A stretch of 64,000 bases of DNA from CBDDBX01 sp965225955 (GCA_965225955.1 CBDDBX010000032.1:146449-210448), one strand, 5' to 3'; shown: positions 1 through 8,839, counted from the stretch's first letter. Program-made: numbers and translations. Notes: generated by a model from the letters alone, not told the origin.

Positions 1-1
1 T

Positions 2-172
2 GATAATAGAGAAAGTCTTATTACTATCGCAGAGATGCTTCTGGAAAGAGAAGCTATTGGTTCAGAAGAGATGGATAAAATTATCAAGGGCGAACCTGTT
101 GATGAAGAAGAAACAGAAGAGAATACAGCTGCAGATAGTTTAGAAACAGAAGATGCAGAAGAGAAAGAGTAG
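2..172 (+). CDS. ftsH: FtsH AAA+ zinc metalloprotease, C-terminal fragment
   Basis: Only the last 56 codons of a gene that starts before the window are visible. The translation has the FtsH tail pattern: an ESLITIAEMLLEREAI helix, then a DKIIKG segment and an acidic, low-complexity C-terminus rich in Glu. In FtsH this part follows the peptidase domain and ends in a disordered tail. FtsH is a membrane-anchored, ATP-dependent protease of the cytoplasmic membrane. The stop lies 9 bases before the cdaA start, so the two are probably co-transcribed. The catalytic domains are outside the window, so the call rests on the tail and on the common ftsH neighbourhood. Confidence 0.72.
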   Translation, partial: DNRESLITIAEMLLEREAIGSEEMDKIIKGEPVDEEETEENTAADSLETEDAEEKE

Positions 173-181
173 AGGCATGTA

Positions 182-943
182 ATGGTAATAGATTCCCTCT
201 ACAATGCTTTTTCGGGATTCACTGTAAATGATATTGTAGATATTCTGTTCCTGTTTCTGCTGTTCTATTATCTTCTGGTAATTATTAAAGGTACAAAGTC
301 CTATCAGGTTGCGGTAGGACTTATATTTATAGGGGTTTTTGCTGCAATAGCAAGTATTCTCAAACTTACTGCTTTTGCTTTTATTCTGAACAATTTTCTT
401 ACCTATGTTATTTTTGCGATAATTGTACTTTTTCAGGATGAACTCAGGAAAATCCTTGCAGAAATAGGTGGAAGGATAAGAACCAAGTATAATCGCAAAA
501 GAAGTTATTCAGAACTTGTTGATGAACTTGTAAGTACTGTTACAGCTCTCTCTCTTACTAAAACCGGGGCTCTTATAGCTATAGAACGGGAGATTAACAT
601 GAAATCCTATGTTAATCGTCCTGTAGAAATAGATGCTCATGTAACAAAAGATCTGCTGTTGAATATATTCTTCCCCAACTCCCCGCTTCACGATGGAGCG
701 GTTGTAATCAGTAGTGGCCGGGTTGCTCTGGCACGCTGTTTCTTCCCTCTGCCTCCGTTACTGGAGTTGAGTCCTCACGGTACAAGACATCTTGCAGCAA
801 TTGGCATTACCCAGCAGACAGACTGCCTTGCAATTGTAGTGTCTGAAGAGACAGGTAAAATATCTCTGTCTGTTAAAGGAGAACTCATCAAAGGTCTTGA
901 TCGGGAGGGGCTGAAAAACAGGCTTCAATATTATAAAATTTAG
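182..943 (+). CDS. cdaA: Diadenylate cyclase CdaA (membrane-bound c-di-AMP synthase)
   Basis: Condenses two ATP into cyclic di-AMP. The 253-residue protein has the CdaA layout: three hydrophobic helices in the first ~85 residues, then a DisA_N-type cyclase domain. The DGA motif (D171-G172-A173, in SPLHDGAVVI) and the GTRH motif (R202-H203) that bind ATP and metal are intact. It is followed 11 bases later by cdaR and then glmM, the classic cdaA-cdaR-glmM module in which CdaR and GlmM modulate cyclase activity. The ATG follows the ftsH stop closely with only a weak ribosome site (GAGGCA). Length is near the family norm of ~270. Confidence 0.95.
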   Translation: MVIDSLYNAFSGFTVNDIVDILFLFLLFYYLLVIIKGTKSYQVAVGLIFIGVFAAIASILKLTAFAFILNNFLTYVIFAIIVLFQDELRKILAEIGGRIRTKYNRKRSYSELVDELVSTVTALSLTKTGALIAIEREINMKSYVNRPVEIDAHVTKDLLLNIFFPNSPLHDGAVVISSGRVALARCFFPLPPLLELSPHGTRHLAAIGITQQTDCLAIVVSEETGKISLSVKGELIKGLDREGLKNRLQYYKI

Positions 944-954
944 CTCATTAAATT

Positions 955-1638
955 ATGGATATTAAAAAAATAGTATTAAATAATCTGAATCTTAAGATAA
1001 CTTCACTTTTTCTGGCCATTGTAGTGTGGATGCTTATTACAGGGAAAGGAAGAGTTTTTTCTGAAAAATCTTTCAGTGTAAATGTAGAAACTATAAATGT
1101 CTCCAGCAATGTAGATATAAGGGGATTGCAGCCTCAGAGAGTTAAAGTGAAAGTAAGAGGCGCTTCCAGTGTAATAAAGGGACTTGGAAACAGCGATTTT
1201 AAGGTAGCTGTAGATATGTCCGGCAGAAAACAGAGTGGGGAGTTTCAGTATCTTACTGAAGATCTTCTTTCTCTTCCCGAAGGAGTGGAAGTAGTTTCTG
1301 TTTTTCCAAGAACTGTTGAACTGACTGTAGAGAGATTTGTAACTGTAGAGGTACCTGTAAGAGTACAATATACAGGAAAGCTTGCCAAAGGAGTCAGACT
1401 TCTGAGCCGCGAAGTCAAACCCGATAAAGTAAGAATCTTCGGGCTGGAGTCACAGATTAACAGAATACGACGTCTGAATGGTGAAAAGAAGATTGAACTT
1501 GGGGAAATTACTGAGAGTATGGTAGTTAAGATACCTATCAGGAAGGAGAAGGAAATTCTGCGATTTGAAGACCGGAATTTTGTTGAAGTTGATATAAAGG
1601 TGGAGAATCGTAATGGTGAACAACAGGACAAACAGTAA
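955..1638 (+). CDS. cdaR: CdaR, YbbR-domain regulator of CdaA
   Basis: Extracytoplasmic, membrane-anchored protein predicted to regulate CdaA. It has one N-terminal hydrophobic anchor (about residues 13-32, FLAIVVWMLITG) and two YbbR-type beta domains, at about 35-120 (ending FPRTVELTVE) and 125-210 (VPVRVQYTGK, then PDKVRIFG). At 227 residues it is shorter than the four-YbbR proteins of Bacillus. The reading frame overlaps the start of glmM by 26 bases, which indicates tight translational coupling. Family assignment comes from the YbbR repeats and the operon position. Confidence 0.9.
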   Translation: MDIKKIVLNNLNLKITSLFLAIVVWMLITGKGRVFSEKSFSVNVETINVSSNVDIRGLQPQRVKVKVRGASSVIKGLGNSDFKVAVDMSGRKQSGEFQYLTEDLLSLPEGVEVVSVFPRTVELTVERFVTVEVPVRVQYTGKLAKGVRLLSREVKPDKVRIFGLESQINRIRRLNGEKKIELGEITESMVVKIPIRKEKEILRFEDRNFVEVDIKVENRNGEQQDKQ

Positions 1639-2968
1639 ACTTTTTGGTACAGATGGTATAAGAGGAAAAGCCGGAGAGTACCCCTTTGATCATATTTCTT
1701 TAGTAAAACTGGGTAATGCTGTAGCAGAGGAATTTAAAGGGGCCCGTATTCTTATTGCTTCAGATACACGGGAATCTGCATCAGGTATTATAGACTCCTT
1801 CATTACAGGAATCGGTGATTTTTGTGAAACTGTAACAATTGGAGTTGTTACTACACCAGCTCTTGCTTATGAAACAGTTAAAGGGCGTTATGATCTGGGA
1901 GTTATGGTAACAGCCTCCCATAATCCCTATTGGGATAATGGATTAAAGTTTTTCAGGAGTTGCGGTGAAAAAATAGAAGCTAATACAGAAGGGAAACTGG
2001 AAAATCTTTTTTTCAACTCTTCTGCAGCTGTTGAGCGTAAAGGAAAACTGATAGAACTTGAACCGGGAGCTTATGCAGATTTTATTGCAGAAAAGGCTTA
2101 TGTATCCCTCACACCTGGATTCAGAGTTGTTCTTGATTGTGCTAATGGTGCTGCATATAAACTGGCACCAGCAATTTTTGAGCGACTGGGTTTTGATTTC
2201 GTAACTATGAATTGTGAACCTGATGGCAGGAATATAAATGAAGATTGCGGATCAATGTGTCCCGATAATCTGCTGAGAAAAGTTTTAACTGAGAATGCCG
2301 AACTGGGTATAGCTTATGATGGTGATGGGGACAGGGTTATTTTTATTGACAGAAATGGAAATGTTCTGGATGGTGATCACACAATAGGACTTCTGGCTGA
2401 ATACTTTAAAGAGACTGAACCCGGTTTTAACGGTAAGGTTGTTGGTACAGTAATGGCAAATCTCGGGCTCGAAAAATATCTTGAAGAGAGAGAGATTGAG
2501 CTGATAAGAACTGCTGTTGGGGATAAATATGTCTATGAAGGAATGAGGCAGCATAGTGCTGTACTGGGTGGCGAACAGTCAGGGCATACTATACTATCTG
2601 AGTATATGAATACCGGAGATGGTATTCTGACATCTCTCTTTTTCATTAAAGCACTCTTCTTCTTTGGGATTTCAGCATGTGAGATCTACAACAGGATATA
2701 TAAATACCCTCAGGTAATAGAAAACATAGAAGTAAAAGATAAACCTCCGGTTGAAGACTGGGAAGAGCTGAACGGCATGATTACTGAGTTTGGAGAAAAA
2801 TATGGCAATCAGGCCAGAATTTTAATCAGATACTCCGGTACGGAGCCTAAAATCCGGGTTATGGTTGAAGCTGAGAAACAGGAAATAATAGATGAGAATC
2901 TTAAGGTTTTCTGCGATCTGATAAGATCAGAAATCGGAGTAGAAAAATCAGATGAAACTGGGGATTAA
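1613..2968 (+). CDS. glmM: Phosphoglucosamine mutase
   Basis: Interconverts glucosamine-6-phosphate and glucosamine-1-phosphate, on the way to UDP-GlcNAc for peptidoglycan and LPS. All four signature loops of the alpha-D-phosphohexomutase family are present: the phosphorylated serine loop TASHNP (Ser102), the metal loop YDGDGDR (about residue 239), the sugar loop GEQSGH (about 322) and the phosphate loop RYSGTEPKIRV (about 410). Length 451 matches the family. The start overlaps the cdaR end by 26 bases, and the end overlaps the pdxJ-like start by 17. In other bacteria GlmM also binds CdaA and inhibits it. Confidence 0.96.
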   Translation: MVNNRTNSKLFGTDGIRGKAGEYPFDHISLVKLGNAVAEEFKGARILIASDTRESASGIIDSFITGIGDFCETVTIGVVTTPALAYETVKGRYDLGVMVTASHNPYWDNGLKFFRSCGEKIEANTEGKLENLFFNSSAAVERKGKLIELEPGAYADFIAEKAYVSLTPGFRVVLDCANGAAYKLAPAIFERLGFDFVTMNCEPDGRNINEDCGSMCPDNLLRKVLTENAELGIAYDGDGDRVIFIDRNGNVLDGDHTIGLLAEYFKETEPGFNGKVVGTVMANLGLEKYLEEREIELIRTAVGDKYVYEGMRQHSAVLGGEQSGHTILSEYMNTGDGILTSLFFIKALFFFGISACEIYNRIYKYPQVIENIEVKDKPPVEDWEELNGMITEFGEKYGNQARILIRYSGTEPKIRVMVEAEKQEIIDENLKVFCDLIRSEIGVEKSDETGD

Positions 2969-3620
2969 TCTGGATGCTGTCGGTATGCTGGCAGCTGCAG
3001 GATCAGATCTTTCTATAGTTCAGGCAGCTGTTATGGCTGATAATAGCGAAATAGATTCCTTAAGTGTCTTTTTTTCTTTTGATGCAGGTTATATAAAAGA
3101 AGAGGAAGTAGTTATTTTAAGAGATGCTGTGAACTGCTCTCTGAACCTTATTGTTCCTCCGTCACCTGAAATTCTGAAATATATTCTTAAAGTTAAACCT
3201 GCTGTCTGTACTATGGTATCAGAAGATAGCACGGACTATTTCAATGCTCAGGTTGTGGATCTTCTTCTTTACAGAGAGAGAGTCGCAGAATTTGTTACAA
3301 ACATGAAAGATGCAGGCATTAAGCCTTCAGTCCTTATTGATGCTGACCCTGAATATCTTAAGATATGTCACAGAATAGGGGTTGAAGAGGTCAGGGTAAG
3401 GTATTTGGGTACTGATACACTGAACAGCAGATTTTTTCAGTATGCTTCAAAGCTTGGGATAAGAACTGTTGTAGGTGCCGGCATGAGTGGCTACGTACTC
3501 AGGGAGTTTGTAGAATCCGGGAAACCTTATGGTGTTGACGTATGTCACTACTTCTTCTCCAGAGCTATAAGAGAAGGAGTCGCTCCTGCTGTTAAGAGCA
3601 TAAAGCAATTATTGATATAG
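2952..3620 (+). CDS. PdxJ-like protein lacking the usual catalytic residues
   Basis: The 222-residue chain aligns end to end with pyridoxine 5'-phosphate synthase PdxJ: LGINLDAV against LGVNIDHI, the IDAD segment at 129-132, the AGAG turn near 177 and the C-terminal SRAIREG helix. The residues that do the chemistry in E. coli PdxJ are changed. By eye alignment His12 is Ala9, His45 is Phe40, Arg47 is Ser42, Glu72 is Ile67 and His193 is Met178; Arg20 is also lost. The barrel core and Asp8 remain. It overlaps glmM by 17 bases and belongs to the same operon. It may bind a ligand or partner without making PNP, or catalyse something else. Catalytic PdxJ activity is unlikely. Confidence 0.75.
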   Translation: MKLGINLDAVGMLAAAGSDLSIVQAAVMADNSEIDSLSVFFSFDAGYIKEEEVVILRDAVNCSLNLIVPPSPEILKYILKVKPAVCTMVSEDSTDYFNAQVVDLLLYRERVAEFVTNMKDAGIKPSVLIDADPEYLKICHRIGVEEVRVRYLGTDTLNSRFFQYASKLGIRTVVGAGMSGYVLREFVESGKPYGVDVCHYFFSRAIREGVAPAVKSIKQLLI

Positions 3621-3622
3621 AG

Positions 3623-3641
3623 GCCTGCTATTCCGGCAGGC
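3623..3641 (+). other. Small hairpin just before lpdA
   Basis: A 6-bp stem (GCCTGC/GCAGGC) with a 7-base loop lies between the pdxJ-like stop and the AGGAGG ribosome site of lpdA. It has no T-run. It may be a weak attenuator or an mRNA-stability element, or chance. Confidence 0.35.
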
Positions 3642-3652
3642 AGGAGGTCACA

Positions 3653-5029
3653 ATGAATTATGATGTTATTTTTCTGGGCGGTGGTCCTGCAGGATATGAA
3701 GGTGCAATCGCTGCCGGGAAAAAAGGGCTTAAAGCCGCAGTTGTTGAAATGGATAAGCCGGGAGGAACCTGTCTGCAGAGAGGTTGCGTTCCCACCAAGG
3801 CTCTTCTGCATTCTGTAAAAGTACTAAAAGAGATCAAAAGTGCAGCTAAGGCCGGGATTAAAGTTGGAGATATCGACATTAACATCCCAGGTATAGCAAA
3901 ACAGAAAACAAGAGTTGTTAACAAACTAACAAAAGGTATTGAACTGCTTTTTAAGCAGAACGGTGTCGATCATATTACTGGTAAAGGCTTTGTTTCAGAA
4001 GCAGGTAAAATTATTGTTGATGGTGAAAAGGAACTTACAGCAGATAATATTGTTATCTCAACAGGTTCTGTGCCTGCAGAACTCCCTTTTATGAAAAGAG
4101 ATGGTGAATTCATCATCAATTCAGATGATGCTCTCGAACTAACAGATGTTCCTGAAAAACTTCTTGTAGTAGGTGCCGGGGCCATTGGCCTGGAGATGGG
4201 ACTTATTTACAGCTATCTCGGTTCAGAAGTAACAATTGTTGAGATTCTGGATCATATTGTACCAGGAAGTGACAGAGAACTATCTGAAATTCTTAAAGGA
4301 GAGCTTAAGAAACAGAAACTGAAAATCTTCACTTCAACTGCTGCATCAGCTCCTGTAATTGACAGAGAGAACGGTGTGGTTAAAGTAGAGTTAAAGGAAG
4401 GTGATAAGGTTAAAGAGGCTGAGTTCTCAAAAATCCTGGTAGCTGTAGGCAGAAAACCTTATACAGATGGTGCTTTTTCAGATGAACTTGGTATCGAAAA
4501 AGATGAAAGAGGATTTATTAAAGTAGATTCAAACCTTCGTACCGGAGTTGCAGGTGTATTTGCCTGTGGTGACGTTGTTGGTGGCTGGTTGCTGGCTCAT
4601 AAAGCTTCACATGAAGCTGTAGCTATCGTTGATTTTATTAAAGAAGGTAAAGAGATTCATCACCATCCGTGTCCGGGGGCTGTATTTACATTTCCTGAAC
4701 TTGCCTCAGTTGGAATTACCGAAGAGCAGGCTAATGAGCAGGGCCTTAACGTTAAGATAGGGAAATTCCCATATTCCGCTGGTTCACGTTCTAATGCTAT
4801 AGACGAAAAAGCAGGCATGGTTAAGGCTATTGCAGATGAGAATGGAGTACTTCTTGGAGGCCACATAGTTGGTGCAGAAGCAGGGGAACTTATTCCTCTT
4901 CTTACATGGGGAGTTATTAAGAAAGTAAATGTAGAAGAGTTTAAAGAGATGATATGCATTCATCCGACTCTCAGTGAAAATGTGTGGGAAGCTGTTGGTG
5001 AAGTCGGCGGTTTTTCTGTTCACATATAG
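3653..5029 (+). CDS. lpdA: Dihydrolipoyl dehydrogenase (E3)
   Basis: FAD flavoprotein that reoxidises dihydrolipoamide with NAD+ in 2-oxoacid dehydrogenase or glycine-cleavage complexes. It has the N-terminal FAD fold GGGPAGYEGAIAA, the redox-active disulfide GGTCLQRGCVPTK (Cys40 and Cys45), the NAD fold VGAGAIGLEMG (about residues 174-184), a second FAD motif GVFACGDV, and the C-terminal catalytic dyad HPTLSE (His437, Glu442). Length 458 is typical. A strong AGGAGG precedes the ATG. No E1/E2 or glycine-cleavage genes lie nearby, so the partner complex cannot be named. Other two-dinucleotide-fold disulfide reductases are less likely given the HPT-SE dyad. Confidence 0.93.
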   Translation: MNYDVIFLGGGPAGYEGAIAAGKKGLKAAVVEMDKPGGTCLQRGCVPTKALLHSVKVLKEIKSAAKAGIKVGDIDINIPGIAKQKTRVVNKLTKGIELLFKQNGVDHITGKGFVSEAGKIIVDGEKELTADNIVISTGSVPAELPFMKRDGEFIINSDDALELTDVPEKLLVVGAGAIGLEMGLIYSYLGSEVTIVEILDHIVPGSDRELSEILKGELKKQKLKIFTSTAASAPVIDRENGVVKVELKEGDKVKEAEFSKILVAVGRKPYTDGAFSDELGIEKDERGFIKVDSNLRTGVAGVFACGDVVGGWLLAHKASHEAVAIVDFIKEGKEIHHHPCPGAVFTFPELASVGITEEQANEQGLNVKIGKFPYSAGSRSNAIDEKAGMVKAIADENGVLLGGHIVGAEAGELIPLLTWGVIKKVNVEEFKEMICIHPTLSENVWEAVGEVGGFSVHI

Positions 5030-5038
5030 ATTGTAGTA

Positions 5039-5070
5039 TTCAGGCGTTATACATTAGTGTAACGCCTGAA
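5039..5070 (+). terminator. Hairpin after lpdA
   Basis: An 11-bp perfect stem (TTCAGGCGTTA with TAACGCCTGAA) and 10-base loop starts 9 bases after the lpdA stop. There is no clear T-run, so it may act as a weak or bidirectional terminator or protect the 3' end. Confidence 0.55.
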
Positions 5071-5302
5071 ATCATTCAACGTATATTAGTCATCTTTCCG
5101 GTAAATATCGTATCCGGTTCTCCTTATAAAAACATATCTGTAACATTGTGGTTTGTGAACCGTATCAGATGTTCAGAATCACCAGTAGTAATATTGGTAT
5201 ACAAATCAAGAAAATGGATTTACAGTAAAACAGGGGTTTGAATTTCAGTTTCGGAATTTTATTTAAAAAATGCAATTGGGCTTTATCTCTTTAAACCGCA
5301 TC
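5071..5302. other. AT-rich leader before receptor R1
   Basis: Part of a 371-base gap between lpdA and R1. I see no ORF. It contains a CAAGAAAATGGATT stretch (5206-5219) that resembles CAAAAAAATGGATTG upstream of R4 (15289) and R5 (18723). The promoter elements follow at 5303-5350. Confidence 0.5.
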
Positions 5303-5310
5303 TTTGTCAC
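5303..5310 (+). promoter_or_regulatory. TTTGTCAC box upstream of the R1 sigma-54 promoter
   Basis: TTTGTCAC ends 24 bases before the TGG of the -24 element. The TTGTCAC core recurs at the same distance before R4 and R5 and, as a variant, one base further before R6. Position is about -50, so it could be an activator site. Confidence 0.5.
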
Positions 5311-5334
5311 TAAGTGGTAGAAAAATATGTTATA

Positions 5335-5350
5335 TGGCATTTTTGTTGCT
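5335..5350 (+). promoter_or_regulatory. Sigma-54 (-24/-12) promoter of R1
   Basis: TGGCATTTTTGTTGCT: GG at 5336-5337 and GC at 5348-5349 with the canonical 10-base spacing. It lies 50 bases before the R1 start and fits the TGGCAC-N5-TTGCW consensus closely. Confidence 0.8.
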
Positions 5351-5400
5351 CTTTGTAAGTATTCACTGAAATCAGTGAAAATTTATAAGGAGGACGATTA

Positions 5401-8400
5401 ATGAAAAAATTCATTACTTCGTTATTTATTGTTATCTTATGTTGTACTGTCACTATCAACGCGCAGGAACAGTCCGGTGAATTTATTGGTTCTGTTATGC
5501 TGGAAGATGGGTCAGTAATACCGGGAGTATCTGTAACAGTTAAAAGTTCAAAGCTTGTGGGAGCCAGAACATCTGTTTCAGATGAGAACGGTAAGTATCG
5601 ATTTCCGGCTCTACCCCCGGGTACTTACACTGTAACTTTTTCACTGGAAGGGTTTAAACAGGTTGTAAGAAAGGGGGTAGTTCTGGAGGTTGGCAAGACC
5701 TTGAAAATTGATGGAGTCATGCAGGCCGGAGGAATTCAGGAGACTGTACTTGTTGAGGGAACTGTTCCTCTGGTTGATGTCAGAAAAAGTTCCATTGCGA
5801 CTAACATGACTAAAGAGATGATTTCAAAACTACCTAAAGGGAGAAATTTTACTGGTGTTATTACGACTCAGGCGGGAGTTAACTATGAAGATGGTGAAAC
5901 TGCCGGAGGTTACTCTTTTGATGGTGCAAGTGCATCAGAAAACACTTTTTTTGTAGATGGAATGAATACCACTACTGCTGAAACCGGAACTTCAGGACAG
6001 AGAGTTGACTACGACTCAGTTGAGGAGGTACAGGTCAAGTCTTCAGGTTACAATGCTGAATATGGTGGTTCTATGGGTGGTGTTGTTTCTGTAATCACCA
6101 AAAGTGGTGGAAATGAGTTTCACGGTGATCTGAATCTCTATTATGAAACAAGGAAACTGAGAGGGAATCCAAGAGATGTTCTTATACTTAACCCGGAAGA
6201 TGAAACAGAAGCTGTTTATATAACTCCATACAAAGATAAAGGATATTCTCTTGAACCGGGGGTGTCTCTTGGTGGTTATATAATTAAAGACAGGTTGTGG
6301 TTTTTTACATCTTTTATTCCTCAATTCGAAAAGATTGAGAGACCTGGTCGCTTTACAGAAAATCCGGAACATAATGGTGAAATATTCACTTTCAAAAGAA
6401 GACGGTTTAAAGGCTCTGCTAAATTAACAGCAGCTATCTCCAATAATTTGAGATTGAGTTTAAGTGGTGCCGTTAATCACGTTAAGAGAGATGGTAATCT
6501 GCCATTAATGAGTGGAAGATCTGCTTATGATACACCGGAAACTATGTCACAGTGGGGCATGACAAACCCAGGTATAACCCTTGCAGGTAGCCTTGATTAT
6601 TCAATTGGTAATAATGCTTTTCTTAATGTTTCCGGCGGATATTACAGAACAAATGGATATGAATCAGGCAATGAAGGTGAGCCTGTTACAAGGTTGAGGT
6701 TCAAAAACAGCAACAAGCATATACCGGATGTTGAGCACCATATTGGTAACTGGGCCAACATCACTTATGCAAGACTAAGTAAGGATCTGAAGAATATAGC
6801 TGAGAGAAAATCTCTGAAAGGTGATTTTACCTACTATTTCAATGCAGGTGGTGAACATGTGGCAAAAGCGGGTGTTGCATGGTCAAATGTAGGTCTTGAT
6901 AAAGAGACCGGTGTAGCTCAGGAGTACTGGAGATTTTACTGGAAAACAGGAAATAAGTATAGTACATTTGAGAAATCAGATGGAACAAGAGTGCCTGTTA
7001 AGTACGGGTATGTAAGAGCATATCGTTACGGTGAAAATGGTAAGCTTGATACTGACAGATGGTCAGTATATCTTCAGGATAGCTGGACAATTGGTAACAA
7101 CTTTACTCTTAATTATGGTGTAAGGTTTGAAAAAGAGAATATGCCTTCATTTGATAAAAGCCACCCTGAAGCAGCATTTAAATTCGATTTTTTTGACAAA
7201 ATAGCCCCAAGAATTGGTTTTGCCTATGATTTGAAAGGTGATGGCAAGGATAAAATTTTTGGTAGTTTTGGACTCTATTACGATGTGATGAAGCTGGCTA
7301 TGTCTGTTGGTTCTTTTGGAGGAGCTGTCTATAAGATGGCTTATTACGATATTGTTGATCCTGACTGGACCAAATATGCAGATCAGAAAAGTATTATATG
7401 GACTGGTTCAGACTCTCCGGTTCTGGGAGGAGATCTTCTGGAACTGCAGGATAAGAGAATTCCTTCATTCAACGCCGTCCAGCCGAATATGAAACCTTAT
7501 TCAAAAATGGAAATCTCCCTCGGTTACCAGAAGATGCTGAAAGAAGATCTATCATTAACAGTAAGATTTCTGCACAACAGAATTCTGAATGCTATTGAAG
7601 ATATTGGGGTTAAGATTGGTTCTGATGAAAAATACTACATTGGTAATCCGGGGTCTGACTGGATAAACAGTAAGTATGATGAAGTTATTAAAGCTGGTTA
7701 TATTCCTGAAGGACGGACATGTCCTGCACCTAAAAGAGAGTACTACTCTCTCCAGTTCAACCTTGATAAAAGATTCTCAAATAACTGGTTAGGCGGTATG
7801 TCGCTGAATTTCAGTCGTTTGTGGGGGAATTTCTCAGGTCTTGCCAGTACTGATGAAGATGGCAGGCAGGATCCTAATGTTCAGAAATATTTCGATTCAT
7901 GGTTTATGCACTACGATTCAGATCTAAATCAGTCTACCGGCCTTCTGCCGACAGACAGACCTGTGCAGGCAAAAGTTTATGGTGCATATACTCTGGATTG
8001 TGGACTTACTTTAGGAGTTAATCTGATGGCAAGCTCAGGTACGCCTGTATCCAGAACTGTTTCTGTGCAGGGGCAGGATGGGTACTATCCTGATGGACGT
8101 AAATCTGATGGCAGAACTCCTTTCTTCTGGCAGGCGGATGTATATGTTGAATATGCAATGAAACTATCAGATAAAATCAATCTGAACCTGAATGTCAATA
8201 TTACAAACCTCACAGACAATAAAATAGCAAGAAACAGGCACAACAAGATGATAGAGGATGATGTGAATCTTACAAATGAAGAGATAATTGCAGGATTTAA
8301 TTCAGATGATCTTGTTAAAGATGGAGGAGATTATATAAAAGATCCAAGATTCCTGATGAAGACTTTTTTCCAGCCTCCTATACAGGTAATGTTTGGTGCA

Positions 8401-8415
8401 AAACTGAGTTTCTGA
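5401..8415 (+). CDS. Oar-type TonB-dependent receptor R1
   Basis: Outer-membrane protein of 1004 residues. It has a signal peptide (1-21, ending INAQ), a carboxypeptidase-regulatory-like/CnaB-type domain (about 25-110, with GKYRFPALPPGTYTV), a TonB plug (about 115-235, with the strongly conserved GGSMGGVVSVITKSGGNEFHG), and a large beta barrel that ends in the aromatic C-terminal signal GAKLSF. A TonB-box-like ETVLVEG precedes the plug. The start is set by AAGGAGG 8 bases upstream. The substrate is unknown; there is no SusD-like partner, so this is not a standard glycan-utilisation pair. It belongs with R3, R4 and R5 to a subgroup marked by RKLRGNPR after the plug. It has its own promoter and terminators, so it is monocistronic. 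Confidence 0.9.
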   Translation: MKKFITSLFIVILCCTVTINAQEQSGEFIGSVMLEDGSVIPGVSVTVKSSKLVGARTSVSDENGKYRFPALPPGTYTVTFSLEGFKQVVRKGVVLEVGKTLKIDGVMQAGGIQETVLVEGTVPLVDVRKSSIATNMTKEMISKLPKGRNFTGVITTQAGVNYEDGETAGGYSFDGASASENTFFVDGMNTTTAETGTSGQRVDYDSVEEVQVKSSGYNAEYGGSMGGVVSVITKSGGNEFHGDLNLYYETRKLRGNPRDVLILNPEDETEAVYITPYKDKGYSLEPGVSLGGYIIKDRLWFFTSFIPQFEKIERPGRFTENPEHNGEIFTFKRRRFKGSAKLTAAISNNLRLSLSGAVNHVKRDGNLPLMSGRSAYDTPETMSQWGMTNPGITLAGSLDYSIGNNAFLNVSGGYYRTNGYESGNEGEPVTRLRFKNSNKHIPDVEHHIGNWANITYARLSKDLKNIAERKSLKGDFTYYFNAGGEHVAKAGVAWSNVGLDKETGVAQEYWRFYWKTGNKYSTFEKSDGTRVPVKYGYVRAYRYGENGKLDTDRWSVYLQDSWTIGNNFTLNYGVRFEKENMPSFDKSHPEAAFKFDFFDKIAPRIGFAYDLKGDGKDKIFGSFGLYYDVMKLAMSVGSFGGAVYKMAYYDIVDPDWTKYADQKSIIWTGSDSPVLGGDLLELQDKRIPSFNAVQPNMKPYSKMEISLGYQKMLKEDLSLTVRFLHNRILNAIEDIGVKIGSDEKYYIGNPGSDWINSKYDEVIKAGYIPEGRTCPAPKREYYSLQFNLDKRFSNNWLGGMSLNFSRLWGNFSGLASTDEDGRQDPNVQKYFDSWFMHYDSDLNQSTGLLPTDRPVQAKVYGAYTLDCGLTLGVNLMASSGTPVSRTVSVQGQDGYYPDGRKSDGRTPFFWQADVYVEYAMKLSDKINLNLNVNITNLTDNKIARNRHNKMIEDDVNLTNEEIIAGFNSDDLVKDGGDYIKDPRFLMKTFFQPPIQVMFGAKLSF

Positions 8416-8428
8416 TATAAAAAAAGAT

Positions 8429-8454
8429 AACCCGGGGTTGTAATCCCGGGTTTT
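8429..8454 (+). terminator. Intrinsic terminator of R1
   Basis: AACCCGGG pairs with CCCGGGTT across an 8-base loop, followed by TTTT. It starts 14 bases after the R1 stop. Confidence 0.8.
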
Positions 8455-8504
8455 ATAAAATTCAGTTTTCTGTTCACATATAATTGTAAAAAATAATCAT
8501 AAAG

Positions 8505-8534
8505 AAGAGCCACATCATCATATGTGGCTCTTTC
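8505..8534 (+). terminator. Second hairpin downstream of R1
   Basis: An 11-bp perfect stem (AAGAGCCACAT with ATGTGGCTCTT), 6-base loop, then TCTTC. It probably backs up the first terminator. Confidence 0.65.
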
Positions 8535-8765
8535 TTCAAACCGGAAATTGTATCTGTTCTACTTTAATCTGGATAGTTGTAAAAGAAAACTACCTGTTTG
8601 TGTTGAGTAATCCGGCTGTTTTTCTTAGTGCTGTTGGATAAAAAATCAAAAAAATGAATATGTATGGTATCTGATATATTAGCGCGAAAAAACGGAATCT
8701 TTCTGCTGTACTTAGAAATCAAAAAGCATGCCCCTTAATTCGCTATTTTGCAGGTAAGGCTTATC
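8535..8765. other. Non-coding gap before R2
   Basis: Part of the 424-base R1-R2 spacer. I see no ORF and no repeat beyond an AATCAAAAAAATGAAT stretch (about 8645) resembling the A-rich motif before R4 and R5. Confidence 0.5.
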
Positions 8766-8780
8766 TGGCATTTTTGTTAA
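8766..8780 (+). promoter_or_regulatory. Possible decayed sigma-54 promoter before R2
   Basis: TGGCATTTTTGTTAA matches the R1 promoter TGGCATTTTTGTTGC base for base except that the essential GC of the -12 element is AA. It looks like an inactivated copy, with a functional element 20 bases further on. Confidence 0.45.
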
Positions 8781-8786
8781 CTCCGG

Positions 8787-8803
8787 GGGAACTTTAATTG
8801 CTT
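8787..8803 (+). promoter_or_regulatory. Sigma-54 promoter of R2
   Basis: GGGAACTTTAATTGCTT: GG at 8788-8789 and GC at 8800-8801, 10-base spacing. The T before GG is replaced by G, so it is somewhat weaker than the others. It lies 37 bases before the R2 start. Confidence 0.6.
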
Positions 8804-8839
8804 CTTAAGTGTTGATCAACAAAACTAAAGGAGGAATGA

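Noticed and set aside
1003..1631. Antisense frames over cdaR (and similar shadows over most genes)
   Set aside because: They lie inside strong coding genes, lack ribosome sites and have no recognisable protein pattern.
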